A DNA stretch of 64,000 bases from Virgibacillus sp. LDC-1 (GCF_030137545.1 NZ_JARUVL010000001.1:246069-310068); one strand, 5' to 3'. Counted from the first letter of the stretch, positions 26,522 through 36,217 are shown. Notes: a model not told the origin generated them from the sequence alone. Made by a program: numbers and translations.

Positions 26522-27821
26522 AATGATAACGAATTTTATTAATAAGCAAATACCGAATTTAATCGGTTGGCGCCGTTCATTTCATCAAGAGCCAGAATTA
26601 GGATTCTTAGAATATATTACAACCTATAAGCTTTATGCAGAATTAAAAAAGCAAGGCTTCTCTGTCTACGTCGGAAATGATGTGATGGATGCGACAGCTC
26701 GAAAAGGATTGCCAACAAAGGAAGCAATGGTCGCTCAAGAAAATAAGGCAAAGCAATGGGGAGTAGATGAAGATTTATTAGCCAGTATGCAACTTGGGAT
26801 GACTGGAGTTGTAGCGACGTTAGACACGGGAAGAAAAGGAGACCATGTTGCATTTCGCTTTGATATCGATGCACTTCCAATTCTTGAATCTACGCTAGCC
26901 TCTCATTATCCGGTCCAGGAGAGCTTTACATCTAGATATGAAAATGTGATGCATGCCTGTGGTCATGATGGTCATATGGCGGTTGGCTTAGGAGTTGCCG
27001 CATTTATTTCTAAACATAGAGAACAGCTTAAAGGGCGTTTTACGTTGCTGTTCCAGCCAGCAGAAGAGGGCGGTAGAGGCGCAAAAGCAGTGACAGCTAA
27101 AGGCTGGCTAGATGATGTAGATTGTTTTTACAGTGGACATATCGGAATTGAATCATTACCAATTGGAACGATTGCCGCATCGACGAAGGGCTTTTTAGCT
27201 TCCAAAAAGCTGAACGTTCATTTTCAAGGAACTGCTTCCCATGCAGGGATGCATCCAGAACTCGGAAAAAATGCACTACTAGCTACAGCCACTACTGCGA
27301 TGCAATTATATGGCATTGCTCGGCATGCAGCTGGTGTTACACGGATTAATGTTGGCAAAATGCATGCTGGAAGTGGGAGGAACATTATTGCGGATAGTGG
27401 ATATATGGAAGTGGAAGTGCGCGGTGAAACAGAAGCAATTAGTCAATATGTTTATCAAGAGGCATTACGGATGATAGAAGGAACGGCATTGGTCCATGAT
27501 GTTTCTTGGTCAATAGACGATGTAGGTGAATCAGAGGAAATCAGCTGTAGTAAGGAAACGATTCAAAATATCGTTTCGTGGTGTCAAAACGGAACATATA
27601 TAAAAGAAATTTTACCGAAAGTAACTGTATCTGGGTCAGAGGATGCTAGTATCATGATGAAACGGGTACAAGCGCATGGTGGAAAAGCAACCTATATGTT
27701 ATTTGGTTCTACATTAAACTATCCTCACCACCATCCTGCATTTGATTTTGAGGAAGCTGTGTTGCCGGTTGCTTTAGAGGCGTATGTGAATATTATTATG
27801 GGAGGATCTAGCAATGGATAA
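26514..27821 (+). CDS. M20 family amidohydrolase (AbgA-like)
   Basis: A 435-residue M20 metallo-hydrolase resembling AbgA, one subunit of p-aminobenzoyl-glutamate hydrolase. Landmarks are RRSFHQEPELGF, AFRFDIDALPI, MHACGHDGHMAVGLG and LFQPAEEGGRGAKA. It has a characteristic insert after residue 45 and lacks a signal peptide. It overlaps the genes on both sides by 8 bp, so the three hydrolases are coupled. The presence of an AbgT-family transporter three genes later supports import and hydrolysis of an N-acyl-glutamate-like compound. A true AbgB partner is not obvious; the neighbouring 399-residue paralogue could play that role. Confidence 0.85.
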   Translation: MSKMITNFINKQIPNLIGWRRSFHQEPELGFLEYITTYKLYAELKKQGFSVYVGNDVMDATARKGLPTKEAMVAQENKAKQWGVDEDLLASMQLGMTGVVATLDTGRKGDHVAFRFDIDALPILESTLASHYPVQESFTSRYENVMHACGHDGHMAVGLGVAAFISKHREQLKGRFTLLFQPAEEGGRGAKAVTAKGWLDDVDCFYSGHIGIESLPIGTIAASTKGFLASKKLNVHFQGTASHAGMHPELGKNALLATATTAMQLYGIARHAAGVTRINVGKMHAGSGRNIIADSGYMEVEVRGETEAISQYVYQEALRMIEGTALVHDVSWSIDDVGESEEISCSKETIQNIVSWCQNGTYIKEILPKVTVSGSEDASIMMKRVQAHGGKATYMLFGSTLNYPHHHPAFDFEEAVLPVALEAYVNIIMGGSSNG

Positions 27822-29070
27822 TCTCAAGCACTGGTTAGAAGAAAAGTTAAACGCTTTAAATGGTGCGTCACCGCAAAAGCAAGTAAAGGGTTATACCCGG
27901 TTAAGCTATACAAAGGAAGAAAAAGCAGCCCATCAAGCATTTATATCTATTGCAACAGAGCTTGGATTAAAAACATCACAGGATGAAGCGGGAAATCAGT
28001 GGGCGATTTGGGAGGTAGCTGCATCATTACCGTCTATAGCCTTTGGTTCTCATTTGGATACCGTTAATCAAGGTGGAGGATATGATGGGACAGCTGGTGT
28101 GTTATGTGCGCTCGCAGCTGTTAAACAAGTAATGGATAAAAACATCCTTCCGAAAAGAAATATTGCGATTATTTGTTTTGCTTCAGAGGAATCTGCCCGA
28201 TTTGGCATATCCACAATTGGAAGTAAAGCGATAACAGGAAGGTTTTCCATTGATGAATATGCGGAAATAAAGGATGTCCATGGAATCACATTGCCAGAAG
28301 CTATCAAGCAGTTTGGCTTGGATTGGGAGCGTGTACCACAAGCTGAGATACCGAGGAACAGACTGGAAAGCTTTGTAGAGCTCCATATAGAGCAAGGGAT
28401 GGAATTAGAGACGAAGGAGCTTGATATTGGTATTGTTCATGGTATTGCCTGTCCAGTAAGGCTGCAAATTAAAGCAAAAGGAATGGCAAATCATACCGGA
28501 ACAACCCCGATGGAAAATCGTCAGGATGCACTCGTTGCTTTAGCTCCTTTAATAGCTTATGTCGAACAGCAAGCTATGCAGCTAAATAGAACAAGTAAGC
28601 ATCCAATCGTTGCAACGGTTAGTACAGTCAAGGTCACACCGAATGCCATGAATGTTATTCCTGGAAAGGTTGAGATGGGGATTGATATTCGGAGCGTTGA
28701 TGATGAAAAGAAAAGAAAGCTTGCTTCGATGATTGCATCCTTTTGCAAAGAGCTTGCTAGTGAGCGAAATATATCAATAGAAGTGCATCCATTCGTTGAT
28801 ACCGATTCTGTCTTGCTTGATTACCATATGCAACAAGAATTATCGGATATATGTACGGAGCTCGGTCTACGCCATTGTACGATGAATAGTGGTGCAGGTC
28901 ATGATGTGATGAACATGGCAGCAAAATGGCCATCTGGATTAATTTTTATTCCGTGTAAGGATGGAATTAGTCATCATCCACAGGAGTATGCTTCCATTTC
29001 TGCGCTTGCTAATGGCACACAGGTGTTAGCACGTTTTATAGAACGGGCTGGTGACAAAGATGAAAATTAA
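27814..29070 (+). CDS. M20 family allantoate/N-carbamoyl amino acid amidohydrolase
   Basis: A 418-residue member of the hydantoinase/carbamoylase branch of M20. FGSHLDTVNQGGGYDGTAGV and ASEESARFG supply metal ligands, and SGAGHDVMNMA near the C-terminus is typical of this branch. Known members cleave allantoate, ureidoglycolate or N-carbamoyl-L-amino acids, releasing ammonia and CO2. The ATG follows GGGAGGATC. The family assignment is firm; the substrate is inferred. With FdrA, DUF1116 and carbamate kinase nearby, a ureido compound is an attractive candidate. Confidence 0.87.
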   Translation: MDNLKHWLEEKLNALNGASPQKQVKGYTRLSYTKEEKAAHQAFISIATELGLKTSQDEAGNQWAIWEVAASLPSIAFGSHLDTVNQGGGYDGTAGVLCALAAVKQVMDKNILPKRNIAIICFASEESARFGISTIGSKAITGRFSIDEYAEIKDVHGITLPEAIKQFGLDWERVPQAEIPRNRLESFVELHIEQGMELETKELDIGIVHGIACPVRLQIKAKGMANHTGTTPMENRQDALVALAPLIAYVEQQAMQLNRTSKHPIVATVSTVKVTPNAMNVIPGKVEMGIDIRSVDDEKKRKLASMIASFCKELASERNISIEVHPFVDTDSVLLDYHMQQELSDICTELGLRHCTMNSGAGHDVMNMAAKWPSGLIFIPCKDGISHHPQEYASISALANGTQVLARFIERAGDKDEN

Positions 29071-30367
29071 TATTGGTATCGTTGGACCAGAGGATTCGGT
29101 ACGCCGCATTATGTATGTGGTAAAGGAATTTAAAGATGTTCACTTTCAGCCGTTTATTTATGAAAAATTAGAGGATATGGATGCGATTTTTTTAACCTAT
29201 AAAGCAACTGTCGACCAATGGCTTTTCTCTGGTGTATTAAATTATTCCTATGCTATAGATAAAAACTTGGTAACGGATGAAATCGCGACATACCCTCCAT
29301 TACATGGCTCTAGTTTTTTTGGCACATTACTTGAATCACAATTAGCTGCTAACACCGTTTATCAAAAAATAGGGATTGATACGATTGCAGATGAAGAGAT
29401 TGAAAAAGTACTTTCTTTTTACAATCTTAAGTCCATGAATTATATTAATTCGCCATTTAAAGGCTATCAATATGTCAATGAATTAGTAGATTTTCATAAA
29501 GAGCATTTTGAAAAGGGAAATATTGAGGTGGTTATTACTTCGATTAAATCTACTTATCTTGCATTAAAGAAAGCTGGCATACCTGTTTTTCGTGTAACAC
29601 CATCTTATCTAGCAATTCGGTTAAGCATTGAGTTATTAATTGAACGTGCACAGGTGAAGCGATATCGAAATGCGCAAATGGCGGTAGTAGGCTTTAAGGT
29701 TGATTTTAATTTAGGTAAAGAGGATGATGCGCTCTACTATTCTTTTCGCATGAAGCATAATGAGCTTGATTTAAAGCGTACCTTACTTCATTTATCGGAA
29801 AAGATGAATGGATCACTCATGCAGCTTGGGGATGGATTGTTTTTCATTTTTACAACAAGAGGAGAAGTTCACCAGGAAACAGAAGCAGAGATAGTCTCTT
29901 TAATAAAGGGAATGAAGCTGCAATTAAACATTGGTATTGATGTAGCGATAGGCTATGGTGAATCTGTTTCACAAGCAGAGCAGCATGTACGTTATGGCTT
30001 CAGAAATCGCAAGCAGCATCAAAATGCTCCGATTTTAATTGTTGATGAAGACCAGAATATGACGCTTATTCATGAGGAACAAAGCCAATCAATGGCTTAC
30101 CGTACTGTTGAGCTGGACCAAAAGTGGCAATCTGCTATAAAAGATAGTGGCATTAGTCCTGGGGTAGTATCAAAAATTGAAGCATATGCAACACAATACA
30201 ATCGAGAAGCATTTTCATCCCAGGATATAGCGCGCTGGCTACAAAGTACTGAACGAAATGGTAGACGAATTTTAGCAGGGCTTGAAAGGGGTGGTTTAGT
30301 CGAACAGTGTGGCGAATCTCAATCTGGAGAGCGTGGTCGTCCACGAAAAATTTATCGATTTAAATAA
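29060..30367 (+). CDS. putative transcriptional regulator with degenerate GGDEF-like domain and C-terminal winged helix
   Basis: About 435 residues; I do not recognise a named family. Three parts can be seen. Residues 1-200 form an alpha/beta domain starting IGIVGPEDSVRR. Residues about 205-330 look like a nucleotide-cyclase/GGDEF fold with the active motif lost (LGDGLFFIFTTRG where GGDEF would be; VAIGYGESVSQAEQHV like the end of the fold). The last 60 residues form a winged helix (SSQDIARWLQSTERNGRR, then RGRPRKIYRF). It lacks membrane segments. It overlaps the third hydrolase gene, so it is cotranscribed and likely controls this operon in response to a ligand. ATG 29060 or GTG 29051 are both possible starts; neither has a strong ribosome site. 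Confidence 0.6.
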   Translation: MKINIGIVGPEDSVRRIMYVVKEFKDVHFQPFIYEKLEDMDAIFLTYKATVDQWLFSGVLNYSYAIDKNLVTDEIATYPPLHGSSFFGTLLESQLAANTVYQKIGIDTIADEEIEKVLSFYNLKSMNYINSPFKGYQYVNELVDFHKEHFEKGNIEVVITSIKSTYLALKKAGIPVFRVTPSYLAIRLSIELLIERAQVKRYRNAQMAVVGFKVDFNLGKEDDALYYSFRMKHNELDLKRTLLHLSEKMNGSLMQLGDGLFFIFTTRGEVHQETEAEIVSLIKGMKLQLNIGIDVAIGYGESVSQAEQHVRYGFRNRKQHQNAPILIVDEDQNMTLIHEEQSQSMAYRTVELDQKWQSAIKDSGISPGVVSKIEAYATQYNREAFSSQDIARWLQSTERNGRRILAGLERGGLVEQCGESQSGERGRPRKIYRFK

Positions 30368-30430
30368 AATCGGAGATCACTTTAACGCTTTACGTATTTT
30401 AAAAATAATGTGGAAGAAAGGATGAAATGT

Positions 30431-31954
30431 ATGACTACACAGGAAAGTCAACAAAAGAAACCGAAGATGACTGGAATTTTAAATGGTATTGAGCGTGTCG
30501 GCAATAAATTGCCTGATCCCTTCATGCTATTTGTGTACTTGGCGGTTGCGGTAATAATTTTGTCATGGGTTATTTCGTTATTTAACGTATCATTTGTGCA
30601 ACCAGGTGTGGAGGAAAAGGTTTTTATTAAGAGTCTCGTATCAGCAGAAGGGCTGCAATATATATTAACTTCCATGCTTGATAATTTTGTAGGGTTTAAG
30701 CCGTTAGGGTTAGTTCTCGCAATGATGCTTGGTATTGGACTTGCTGATAAGGTTGGATTATTAGAAACGGCAATAAAAAGCACCATTGTGAAAGCACCAA
30801 AAGCATTAGTTACGTATGCAGTTATCTTTACTGGTATTCTCGGAAATATTGCTTCTGATGCTGCGTTTGTTATTATTCCGCCGTTAGCAGCTATGGTATT
30901 TTACAATATCGGTCGCCATCCATTGGCCGGTTTAGCAGCAGGCTTTGCAGGCGTTGGTTCTGGATTTACAGCGAATTTTATGATTACTGGAACAGATGCG
31001 TTGCTTTCAGGAATATCGACAGAAGTAATGAAAACGCTCGATTCGAATATCGTCGTAACCCCTGTTGACAACTGGTATTTCATGCTTGCATCCGTTGTTG
31101 TGCTCTCTATCGTCGGGGCGCTTGTAACAGAAAAAATTGTTGAACCACGTCTCGGAAAATACACTGGGAAGGCGAACAAAACCTTTGAAGAAATAAAACC
31201 AATTGAAAAGACGGGCCTTATACGAGCAACTATTGCAGGGTTAATTTATGTTGCAGTCATTGTAGGCGTTATTCTGATACCAAACTCTCCTTTAACAAAT
31301 GAGGAGGGGGGAATTGTTCCATCTCCATTTTTATCTGGAATTGTACCAATAATCCTTTTGTTCTTTATCGTTGTAGGAGTTGTTTATGGAGTCACGGTTA
31401 AAAAAATAGAGAATACGAGATCAATTGGTTTCTTAATGGGAGAAGCAATGAAGGATATGTCTGCATTTATCGTGCTTATTTTTGCAGCAGCACAATTTAT
31501 TTCTTATTTTGATTGGACAAATATCGGCTCATGGATTGCAGTAAGTGGTGCAAACATGCTGGAATCAGTTGGATTTACCGGAATTGGGGTCGTCCTAGGC
31601 TTTGTTTTATTAACCGCAGTATTGAACCTATTCATCTTTAGTGGATCTGCACAATGGGCATTAGAAGCGCCGATTTTTGTTAAGATGTTTTACTTCTTGG
31701 ATTATCATCCTGCCTTTATTCAGGCGGCATATCGTATTGCTGACTCATCAACAAATGTTATCACTCCGATGAACCCTTATATCATCATTGTGCTATCCTT
31801 TATGAAAGAATACGATAAAAAAGCAGGGATTGGAACGTTAATTGCGTTAATGCTTCCGTATAGCTTGTTTTTCCTTGGTACTTGGATTGTAATGCTACTC
31901 CTATTCGTTTTCTTTGGAATTCCATTTGGTCCGGGAGTAACGGTTCATTTATAA
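30431..31954 (+). CDS. AbgT-family transporter
   Basis: A 507-residue polytopic membrane protein of the AbgT family (p-aminobenzoyl-glutamate transporter type). Family features include the N-terminal GIERVGNKLPDPFMLF, GVGSGFTANFMITGTDALLSG, FSGSAQWALEAPIFVKM and NVITPMNPYIIIVLSFM. It probably brings the substrate of the M20 hydrolases into the cell, driven by an ion gradient; some family members export sulfonamides. The start is ATG 30431, eight bases after AAAGGA; upstream in-frame GTG and ATG codons overlap that site. A strong terminator follows. Confidence 0.92.
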   Translation: MTTQESQQKKPKMTGILNGIERVGNKLPDPFMLFVYLAVAVIILSWVISLFNVSFVQPGVEEKVFIKSLVSAEGLQYILTSMLDNFVGFKPLGLVLAMMLGIGLADKVGLLETAIKSTIVKAPKALVTYAVIFTGILGNIASDAAFVIIPPLAAMVFYNIGRHPLAGLAAGFAGVGSGFTANFMITGTDALLSGISTEVMKTLDSNIVVTPVDNWYFMLASVVVLSIVGALVTEKIVEPRLGKYTGKANKTFEEIKPIEKTGLIRATIAGLIYVAVIVGVILIPNSPLTNEEGGIVPSPFLSGIVPIILLFFIVVGVVYGVTVKKIENTRSIGFLMGEAMKDMSAFIVLIFAAAQFISYFDWTNIGSWIAVSGANMLESVGFTGIGVVLGFVLLTAVLNLFIFSGSAQWALEAPIFVKMFYFLDYHPAFIQAAYRIADSSTNVITPMNPYIIIVLSFMKEYDKKAGIGTLIALMLPYSLFFLGTWIVMLLLFVFFGIPFGPGVTVHL

Positions 31955-31990
31955 TCGATTCAAGTTTAACTAGTTTGATTAATTGATAAT

Positions 31991-32029
31991 AAAAAAGCGG
32001 ATGGCTTTAACAAGGCCGTCCGCTTTTTT
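31991..32029. terminator. bidirectional terminator between convergent genes
   Basis: aaaaaagcggatggc and gccgtccgctttttt pair with one mismatch around a 9-base loop. Both strands end in T-runs, serving the AbgT gene and the convergent hydrolase gene. Confidence 0.92.
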
Positions 32030-32044
32030 GTTAGGTGATTAGTT

Positions 32045-32911
32045 TTAAAGGGTTTCTTTTAAAAATGCAATCGTTTGTTCAATGGATTCACGTGCTTGAG
32101 GATCATCCATATTTTCATCGTAAGAATGCTTCGCCTTTGGTACAGTAATTAGCTTGCTTTGAACGCCTGCTTTTTCCAAGGCTTGCTGCATTGCAACAGA
32201 CTCCTCGTAAGGCACATCATCATCCGCATCACCATGGAAAAGCAAGGTGGTTGGGAAGCTATGATCTGCTTGAAGGGCTGGGCAGTATGCTTCCCATTCT
32301 GAAGCTGAATAAGGCGATGGTGTACCGGTCACATAATCAAGCCATTTTCCTTGTTGGCGACAATAGAGATAAATAGCAAAACGGCTGGCGATGGGGCCTT
32401 CTGCTATTTCTTTACTTTGAATTAATTGCTTTGCAAGAGCTTCAGGCACAGTAGTCATTGTATTAAAATGCGCACTTGGACGTTTATACCAATCCGCTAA
32501 GATATTCCCGTAACCATAGAAGGAAACGATTGCTTTTGGCTTTACTTGAAGGGTTCCTGATAATAATGCAAGATATCCCCCCGCTGAGCTTCCGATGACT
32601 GCTATTTTCTGAGGGTCATAGTCTAAAGCAAGATGATTTGGATCCTGTAGCCATTGAAGTGCATCCTCAATGTCTTTTTTAATTTCTGGAAGCTTTGTTT
32701 CAGGTGCAAGGCGATAATCAATGGAGAAAACATGAAAGCCTGCATCATTGTATCGCTTTATTTGCTCCTTATTCATATCATCTCTTGTTCCGAAGATAAG
32801 CCCTCCACCATGAATAAACACGATTAGTGGGGCTGTTTTTTCGTTGGCAGGAAATAGATTTCCTTTTAGTTCACAATCCTGCGTTGTTTTATAAACATAG
32901 GTGTTTGACAT
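32045..32911 (-). CDS. alpha/beta hydrolase (HGGG-type esterase)
   Basis: A 288-residue cytoplasmic alpha/beta hydrolase. The oxyanion motif HGGG is at 34-37, the nucleophile is S109 in GSSAG, and candidate acid and base residues are the aspartate in GDADDDVPYEES and the histidine in KAKHSYDEN. It resembles hormone-sensitive-lipase and kynurenine-formamidase-like esterases. It is the only minus-strand gene within the island, convergent with the transporter and divergent from fdrA, so it may have its own function or deacylate an imported ester or formamide. The ATG is preceded by AGAAAGTGAAG. Confidence 0.8.
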   Translation of the reverse strand: MSNTYVYKTTQDCELKGNLFPANEKTAPLIVFIHGGGLIFGTRDDMNKEQIKRYNDAGFHVFSIDYRLAPETKLPEIKKDIEDALQWLQDPNHLALDYDPQKIAVIGSSAGGYLALLSGTLQVKPKAIVSFYGYGNILADWYKRPSAHFNTMTTVPEALAKQLIQSKEIAEGPIASRFAIYLYCRQQGKWLDYVTGTPSPYSASEWEAYCPALQADHSFPTTLLFHGDADDDVPYEESVAMQQALEKAGVQSKLITVPKAKHSYDENMDDPQARESIEQTIAFLKETL

Positions 32912-33009
32912 GTCGCATCTTCACTTTCTTTTATAATTATTGTCTATTTTATCATACTCCAGAAAAGGAGGCAGATACAGTGATAAGCAGACATTTTATG
33001 TTTTTGTAA

Positions 33010-33058
33010 TGTAAACATTTACAATTTTATTCGAATGCAATGCGCTATATCATACAAT
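33010..33058 (+). promoter_or_regulatory. inverted repeat and weak promoter upstream of fdrA
   Basis: TGTAAACATTTACA (33010-33023) is a perfect 6-2-6 inverted repeat. It differs from the cre consensus only by CA in place of the central CG. It sits directly upstream of a weak -35 (TTCGAA) and a TACAAT at 33053, 17 bp apart. A regulator site is likely, CcpA less so. Confidence 0.4.
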
Positions 33059-33136
33059 GCAATTGGATAATAGATTCCAGTTGCAATTTTTATGCGTTGG
33101 GAGAGGGAAATAATATACGGAGAAGGAGTGGAAAAC

Positions 33137-34885
33137 GTGCTTTACACAATCATTAAAAAAAATTCTTATCAGGATTCGATTAACCTAATGCTGTTGACAA
33201 ATGCAGTTTCCGCCATGGAAGGGTTAGAAAAAGTACAAATCATGATGGCTACCCCTGCGAATAAAGATATTTTTAAGGATGCTGGTTTGTATACGGATGA
33301 ACTAAAAGCCGCCGAATCGAATGATATGGCAATTGTAATTGATACAAAGGATGAAAAGAAAGTAGAAGAGGTACTTGAAAAAGTAGAACAGTACTTAAAG
33401 GATCAATCGATTTCAGGAGGAAGTCAGGCGTTTGAAACTGTTCGTACATGGGATCGAGCCCAAAGCACATTGCCAAATGCCAATCTAGCCTTAATTTCTG
33501 TTCCTGGTCAGTATGCTGCTGAAGAAGCAAATAAGGCGTTAGATATGGGCCTACATGTATTTTTGTTTAGTGATAATGTTCCAATGGAGGACGAGGCTCA
33601 GCTGAAACAAAAAGCCCATGAAAAAGGCCTGCTTGTTATGGGACCAGATTGTGGGACAGGAATTCTAGATGGTATTCCGATGGCATTCGCGAATGTTGTG
33701 AAAAAAGGACGAATCGGAATTGTTGGTGCTTCTGGTACTGGGATTCAGGAAGTATCTGCCATCATAGATCGCCTTGGTGAGGGAGTTAGTCACGCGATTG
33801 GTACGGGCGGTCGTGATTTAAAGGATCCAATTGGAGCAATAACAATGATGGACGGTATTCGTGCATTGGAAAATCATAGTCAAACAGATATTATAGCAGT
33901 TATTTCGAAGCCACCAGCAAAAGAAGTTCGCAATCAAGTTGTTGATTTACTTCATCATGTGACAAAACCAGTTGTAACGATTTTCTTAGGTGAGAAGCCA
34001 GAAACGTATGAAGGGAACGTGTATCAGGCATATACGTTAGCAGAAACAGCAAAAATCGCCGTAGATATTGCACAGGGTAAGGATGTACAAGCCGATTACA
34101 ATGCAGGGGATTACGAGGTTAAAGATGTTCAGCTTAAACAAGGACAAACCGCAATTAAAGGTTTATATTCTGGAGGTACACTAGCATCGGAAGCAGCTGT
34201 ATTACTCTCTGATGGACTTGGTCTAGGAACAGAAATAACAAATGAAGATGGCTATGTATTAAAGCATAAAGGACATGAAGTAGTAGATTTAGGGGATGAC
34301 AAATATACACAAGGAAAGCCCCATCCAATGATTGATCCCGAAACGCGAGCGAAGTTTATTCTAGAGGCAGCAAAGGATGAAAGTACAGCTGTTATTTTAC
34401 TCGATTTTGTTCTTGGTTACGGGTCACACGATGATATGGCAAGTGCATTACTTCCACATATTGAATACGCAGTTTCTTTTGCAAAGGAAAATGGTCGTGA
34501 ACTGTATGTTGTTGCATCTGTATGTGGTACAAGTAATGATCCCCAGGATTATGAAGGACACATCAAGCGCTTAAAGGAAAGCGGCGTTATTGTAAAAGAT
34601 AATAATAACGAAGCAGTACGTACGGCATTAAGCATAGTTGGGTTAAGGGTTAATGATGTACAAAAGCAGTATAAAGCCAAGACACAACCTAGGACAACGT
34701 TTAATCTAACTGTTTCAGATGAAGTGATGAATTTAGTAACAGAGAAGCCCCGGATAATTAATGTAGGTTTAAAGAGCTTTACTGATGCGATTGTAGCAAG
34801 CAATGTGCCAGTTGTTCAATATGATTGGAGACCAATCGCAGGCGGTAATGAGAAAATGCGTAAAATTTTGAGCTTACTCAAATAA
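33137..34885 (+). CDS. fdrA: FdrA family protein (acyl-CoA synthetase-like; carbamoyltransferase component)
   Basis: A 582-residue FdrA homologue. The middle of the protein resembles the CoA-binding and ligase domains of succinyl-CoA synthetase (GIVGASGTGIQEVSAII, AIGTGGRDLKDPIGAITMM). In E. coli, fdrA lies beside ylbE, ylbF and a carbamate kinase in the allantoin region, and these proteins have been linked to oxamate carbamoyltransferase, which splits oxalurate into oxamate and carbamoyl phosphate. The start is GTG 33137, about six bases after AGAAGGAGTG; the open frame extends 15 codons further up without a ribosome site. A DUF1116 gene and carbamate kinase follow, as in E. coli. Confidence 0.85.
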   Translation: MLYTIIKKNSYQDSINLMLLTNAVSAMEGLEKVQIMMATPANKDIFKDAGLYTDELKAAESNDMAIVIDTKDEKKVEEVLEKVEQYLKDQSISGGSQAFETVRTWDRAQSTLPNANLALISVPGQYAAEEANKALDMGLHVFLFSDNVPMEDEAQLKQKAHEKGLLVMGPDCGTGILDGIPMAFANVVKKGRIGIVGASGTGIQEVSAIIDRLGEGVSHAIGTGGRDLKDPIGAITMMDGIRALENHSQTDIIAVISKPPAKEVRNQVVDLLHHVTKPVVTIFLGEKPETYEGNVYQAYTLAETAKIAVDIAQGKDVQADYNAGDYEVKDVQLKQGQTAIKGLYSGGTLASEAAVLLSDGLGLGTEITNEDGYVLKHKGHEVVDLGDDKYTQGKPHPMIDPETRAKFILEAAKDESTAVILLDFVLGYGSHDDMASALLPHIEYAVSFAKENGRELYVVASVCGTSNDPQDYEGHIKRLKESGVIVKDNNNEAVRTALSIVGLRVNDVQKQYKAKTQPRTTFNLTVSDEVMNLVTEKPRIINVGLKSFTDAIVASNVPVVQYDWRPIAGGNEKMRKILSLLK

Positions 34886-34948
34886 GTATAAAAGAAGAAT
34901 GGTACAACAAGCATTACTACAAATAAAAACAAAAGAGGTGGCTGTAAA

Positions 34949-36211
34949 ATGAAATATAATTCCATTGATGAAGCAAATAAGGCGGTAATTGAAAAAATTA
35001 TTGGATCAGCACCATTTCTTGTTGATGTGGTTCCTGCAAAATCCAAAATTAAAGAATTAACAGAAGGAAAAGTATTGCTCCATGCTGGACCTCCCATTAA
35101 ATGGGAGGATATGACGGGGCCAATGCAGGGGTCTTGTATCGGTGCATCATTGTTTGAAGGCTGGGCAAGTAACGAAGCTGATGCGGAAAAAATGCTAGCA
35201 AATGGAGAGGTTACTTTTATTCCGTGTCACCATGTGAACGCTGTTGGACCAATGGGTGGTATTACATCAGCAAATATGCCAGTTGTCGTTGTAGAAAATC
35301 GTTCAGAAGGAAATGAAGCATATTGTACAATGAATGAAGGAATTGGAAAGGTGCTTCGATTTGGAGCATATTCGGAAGAGGTCATTACGCGCCTTGCGTG
35401 GATGAAAAATGTGTTGGGACCAACGATTGCGAAAGCATTAAAGCTATCGGAGGACGGATTAAATTTAAATGTCATGATTGCTAAAGCAATTACAATGGGG
35501 GATGAATTCCACCAACGAAACATCGCAGCATCATTAATTTTTCTAAAAGAAATTAGTCCATATATTGTTCAAGTGGAGATGGATGAAAAGGATCGCAAGG
35601 ATGTTATTAAGTTTTTAGCTGATACTGATCAGTTCTTCTTAAACATTATGATGGCTACTGGAAAAGCTGTCTTAGATGGTGCGCGTAAAATAGAAGAAGG
35701 AACTGTTGTTACAGCAATGACCCGTAATGGGAAGGATTTTGGTATTCGAATAAGTGGTATGGGAGATCAATGGTTTACTGCTCCAGTTAATACGCCACAA
35801 GGGCTGTTCTTTACTGGATATTCGCAGGAGGATGCAAACTCGGATATTGGTGATAGTGCGATTACTGAGGCATTCGGTGTTGGTGGAATGGCAATGATTG
35901 CCGCACCAGGTGTAACACGTTTTGTCGGTGCAGGTGGATTTCAGGATGCCTTATCTACAAGTAATGAGATGATGGAGATTTGTATCGACCAAAATAGTAA
36001 TTTCACAATCCCGACATGGGACTTTCAAGGAGCATGTCTTGGAATTGATGCTCGTAAAGTAGTAGAAACAGGAATTGAGCCGGTCATTAATACAGGAATT
36101 GCACATAAGCAAGCTGGTATTGGACAAGTAGGCGCTGGTACGGTTCGCGCGCCTCGTGAATGCTTTGAGAAGGCATTGGAAGCATATGCCCAAAAGCTAG
36201 GATTAATATAA
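34949..36211 (+). CDS. DUF1116 family protein (YlbE-like)
   Basis: A 420-residue protein with the length and character of E. coli YlbE (DUF1116). Conserved-looking glycine-rich segments include MQGSCIGASLFEGWA, ANMPVVVVENRSEGNEAYC, GDSAITEAFGVGGMAM and GIGQVGAGTVRAP. It has no signal peptide or clear membrane segment. It is the regular genomic partner of FdrA and thought to be a subunit of the same carbamoyltransferase. The ATG follows AGAGGTGG, 63 bp after fdrA. The third E. coli subunit, the DUF2877 protein YlbF, is not found in this window. Confidence 0.85.
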   Translation: MKYNSIDEANKAVIEKIIGSAPFLVDVVPAKSKIKELTEGKVLLHAGPPIKWEDMTGPMQGSCIGASLFEGWASNEADAEKMLANGEVTFIPCHHVNAVGPMGGITSANMPVVVVENRSEGNEAYCTMNEGIGKVLRFGAYSEEVITRLAWMKNVLGPTIAKALKLSEDGLNLNVMIAKAITMGDEFHQRNIAASLIFLKEISPYIVQVEMDEKDRKDVIKFLADTDQFFLNIMMATGKAVLDGARKIEEGTVVTAMTRNGKDFGIRISGMGDQWFTAPVNTPQGLFFTGYSQEDANSDIGDSAITEAFGVGGMAMIAAPGVTRFVGAGGFQDALSTSNEMMEICIDQNSNFTIPTWDFQGACLGIDARKVVETGIEPVINTGIAHKQAGIGQVGAGTVRAPRECFEKALEAYAQKLGLI

Positions 36212-36217
36212 ATAAGT

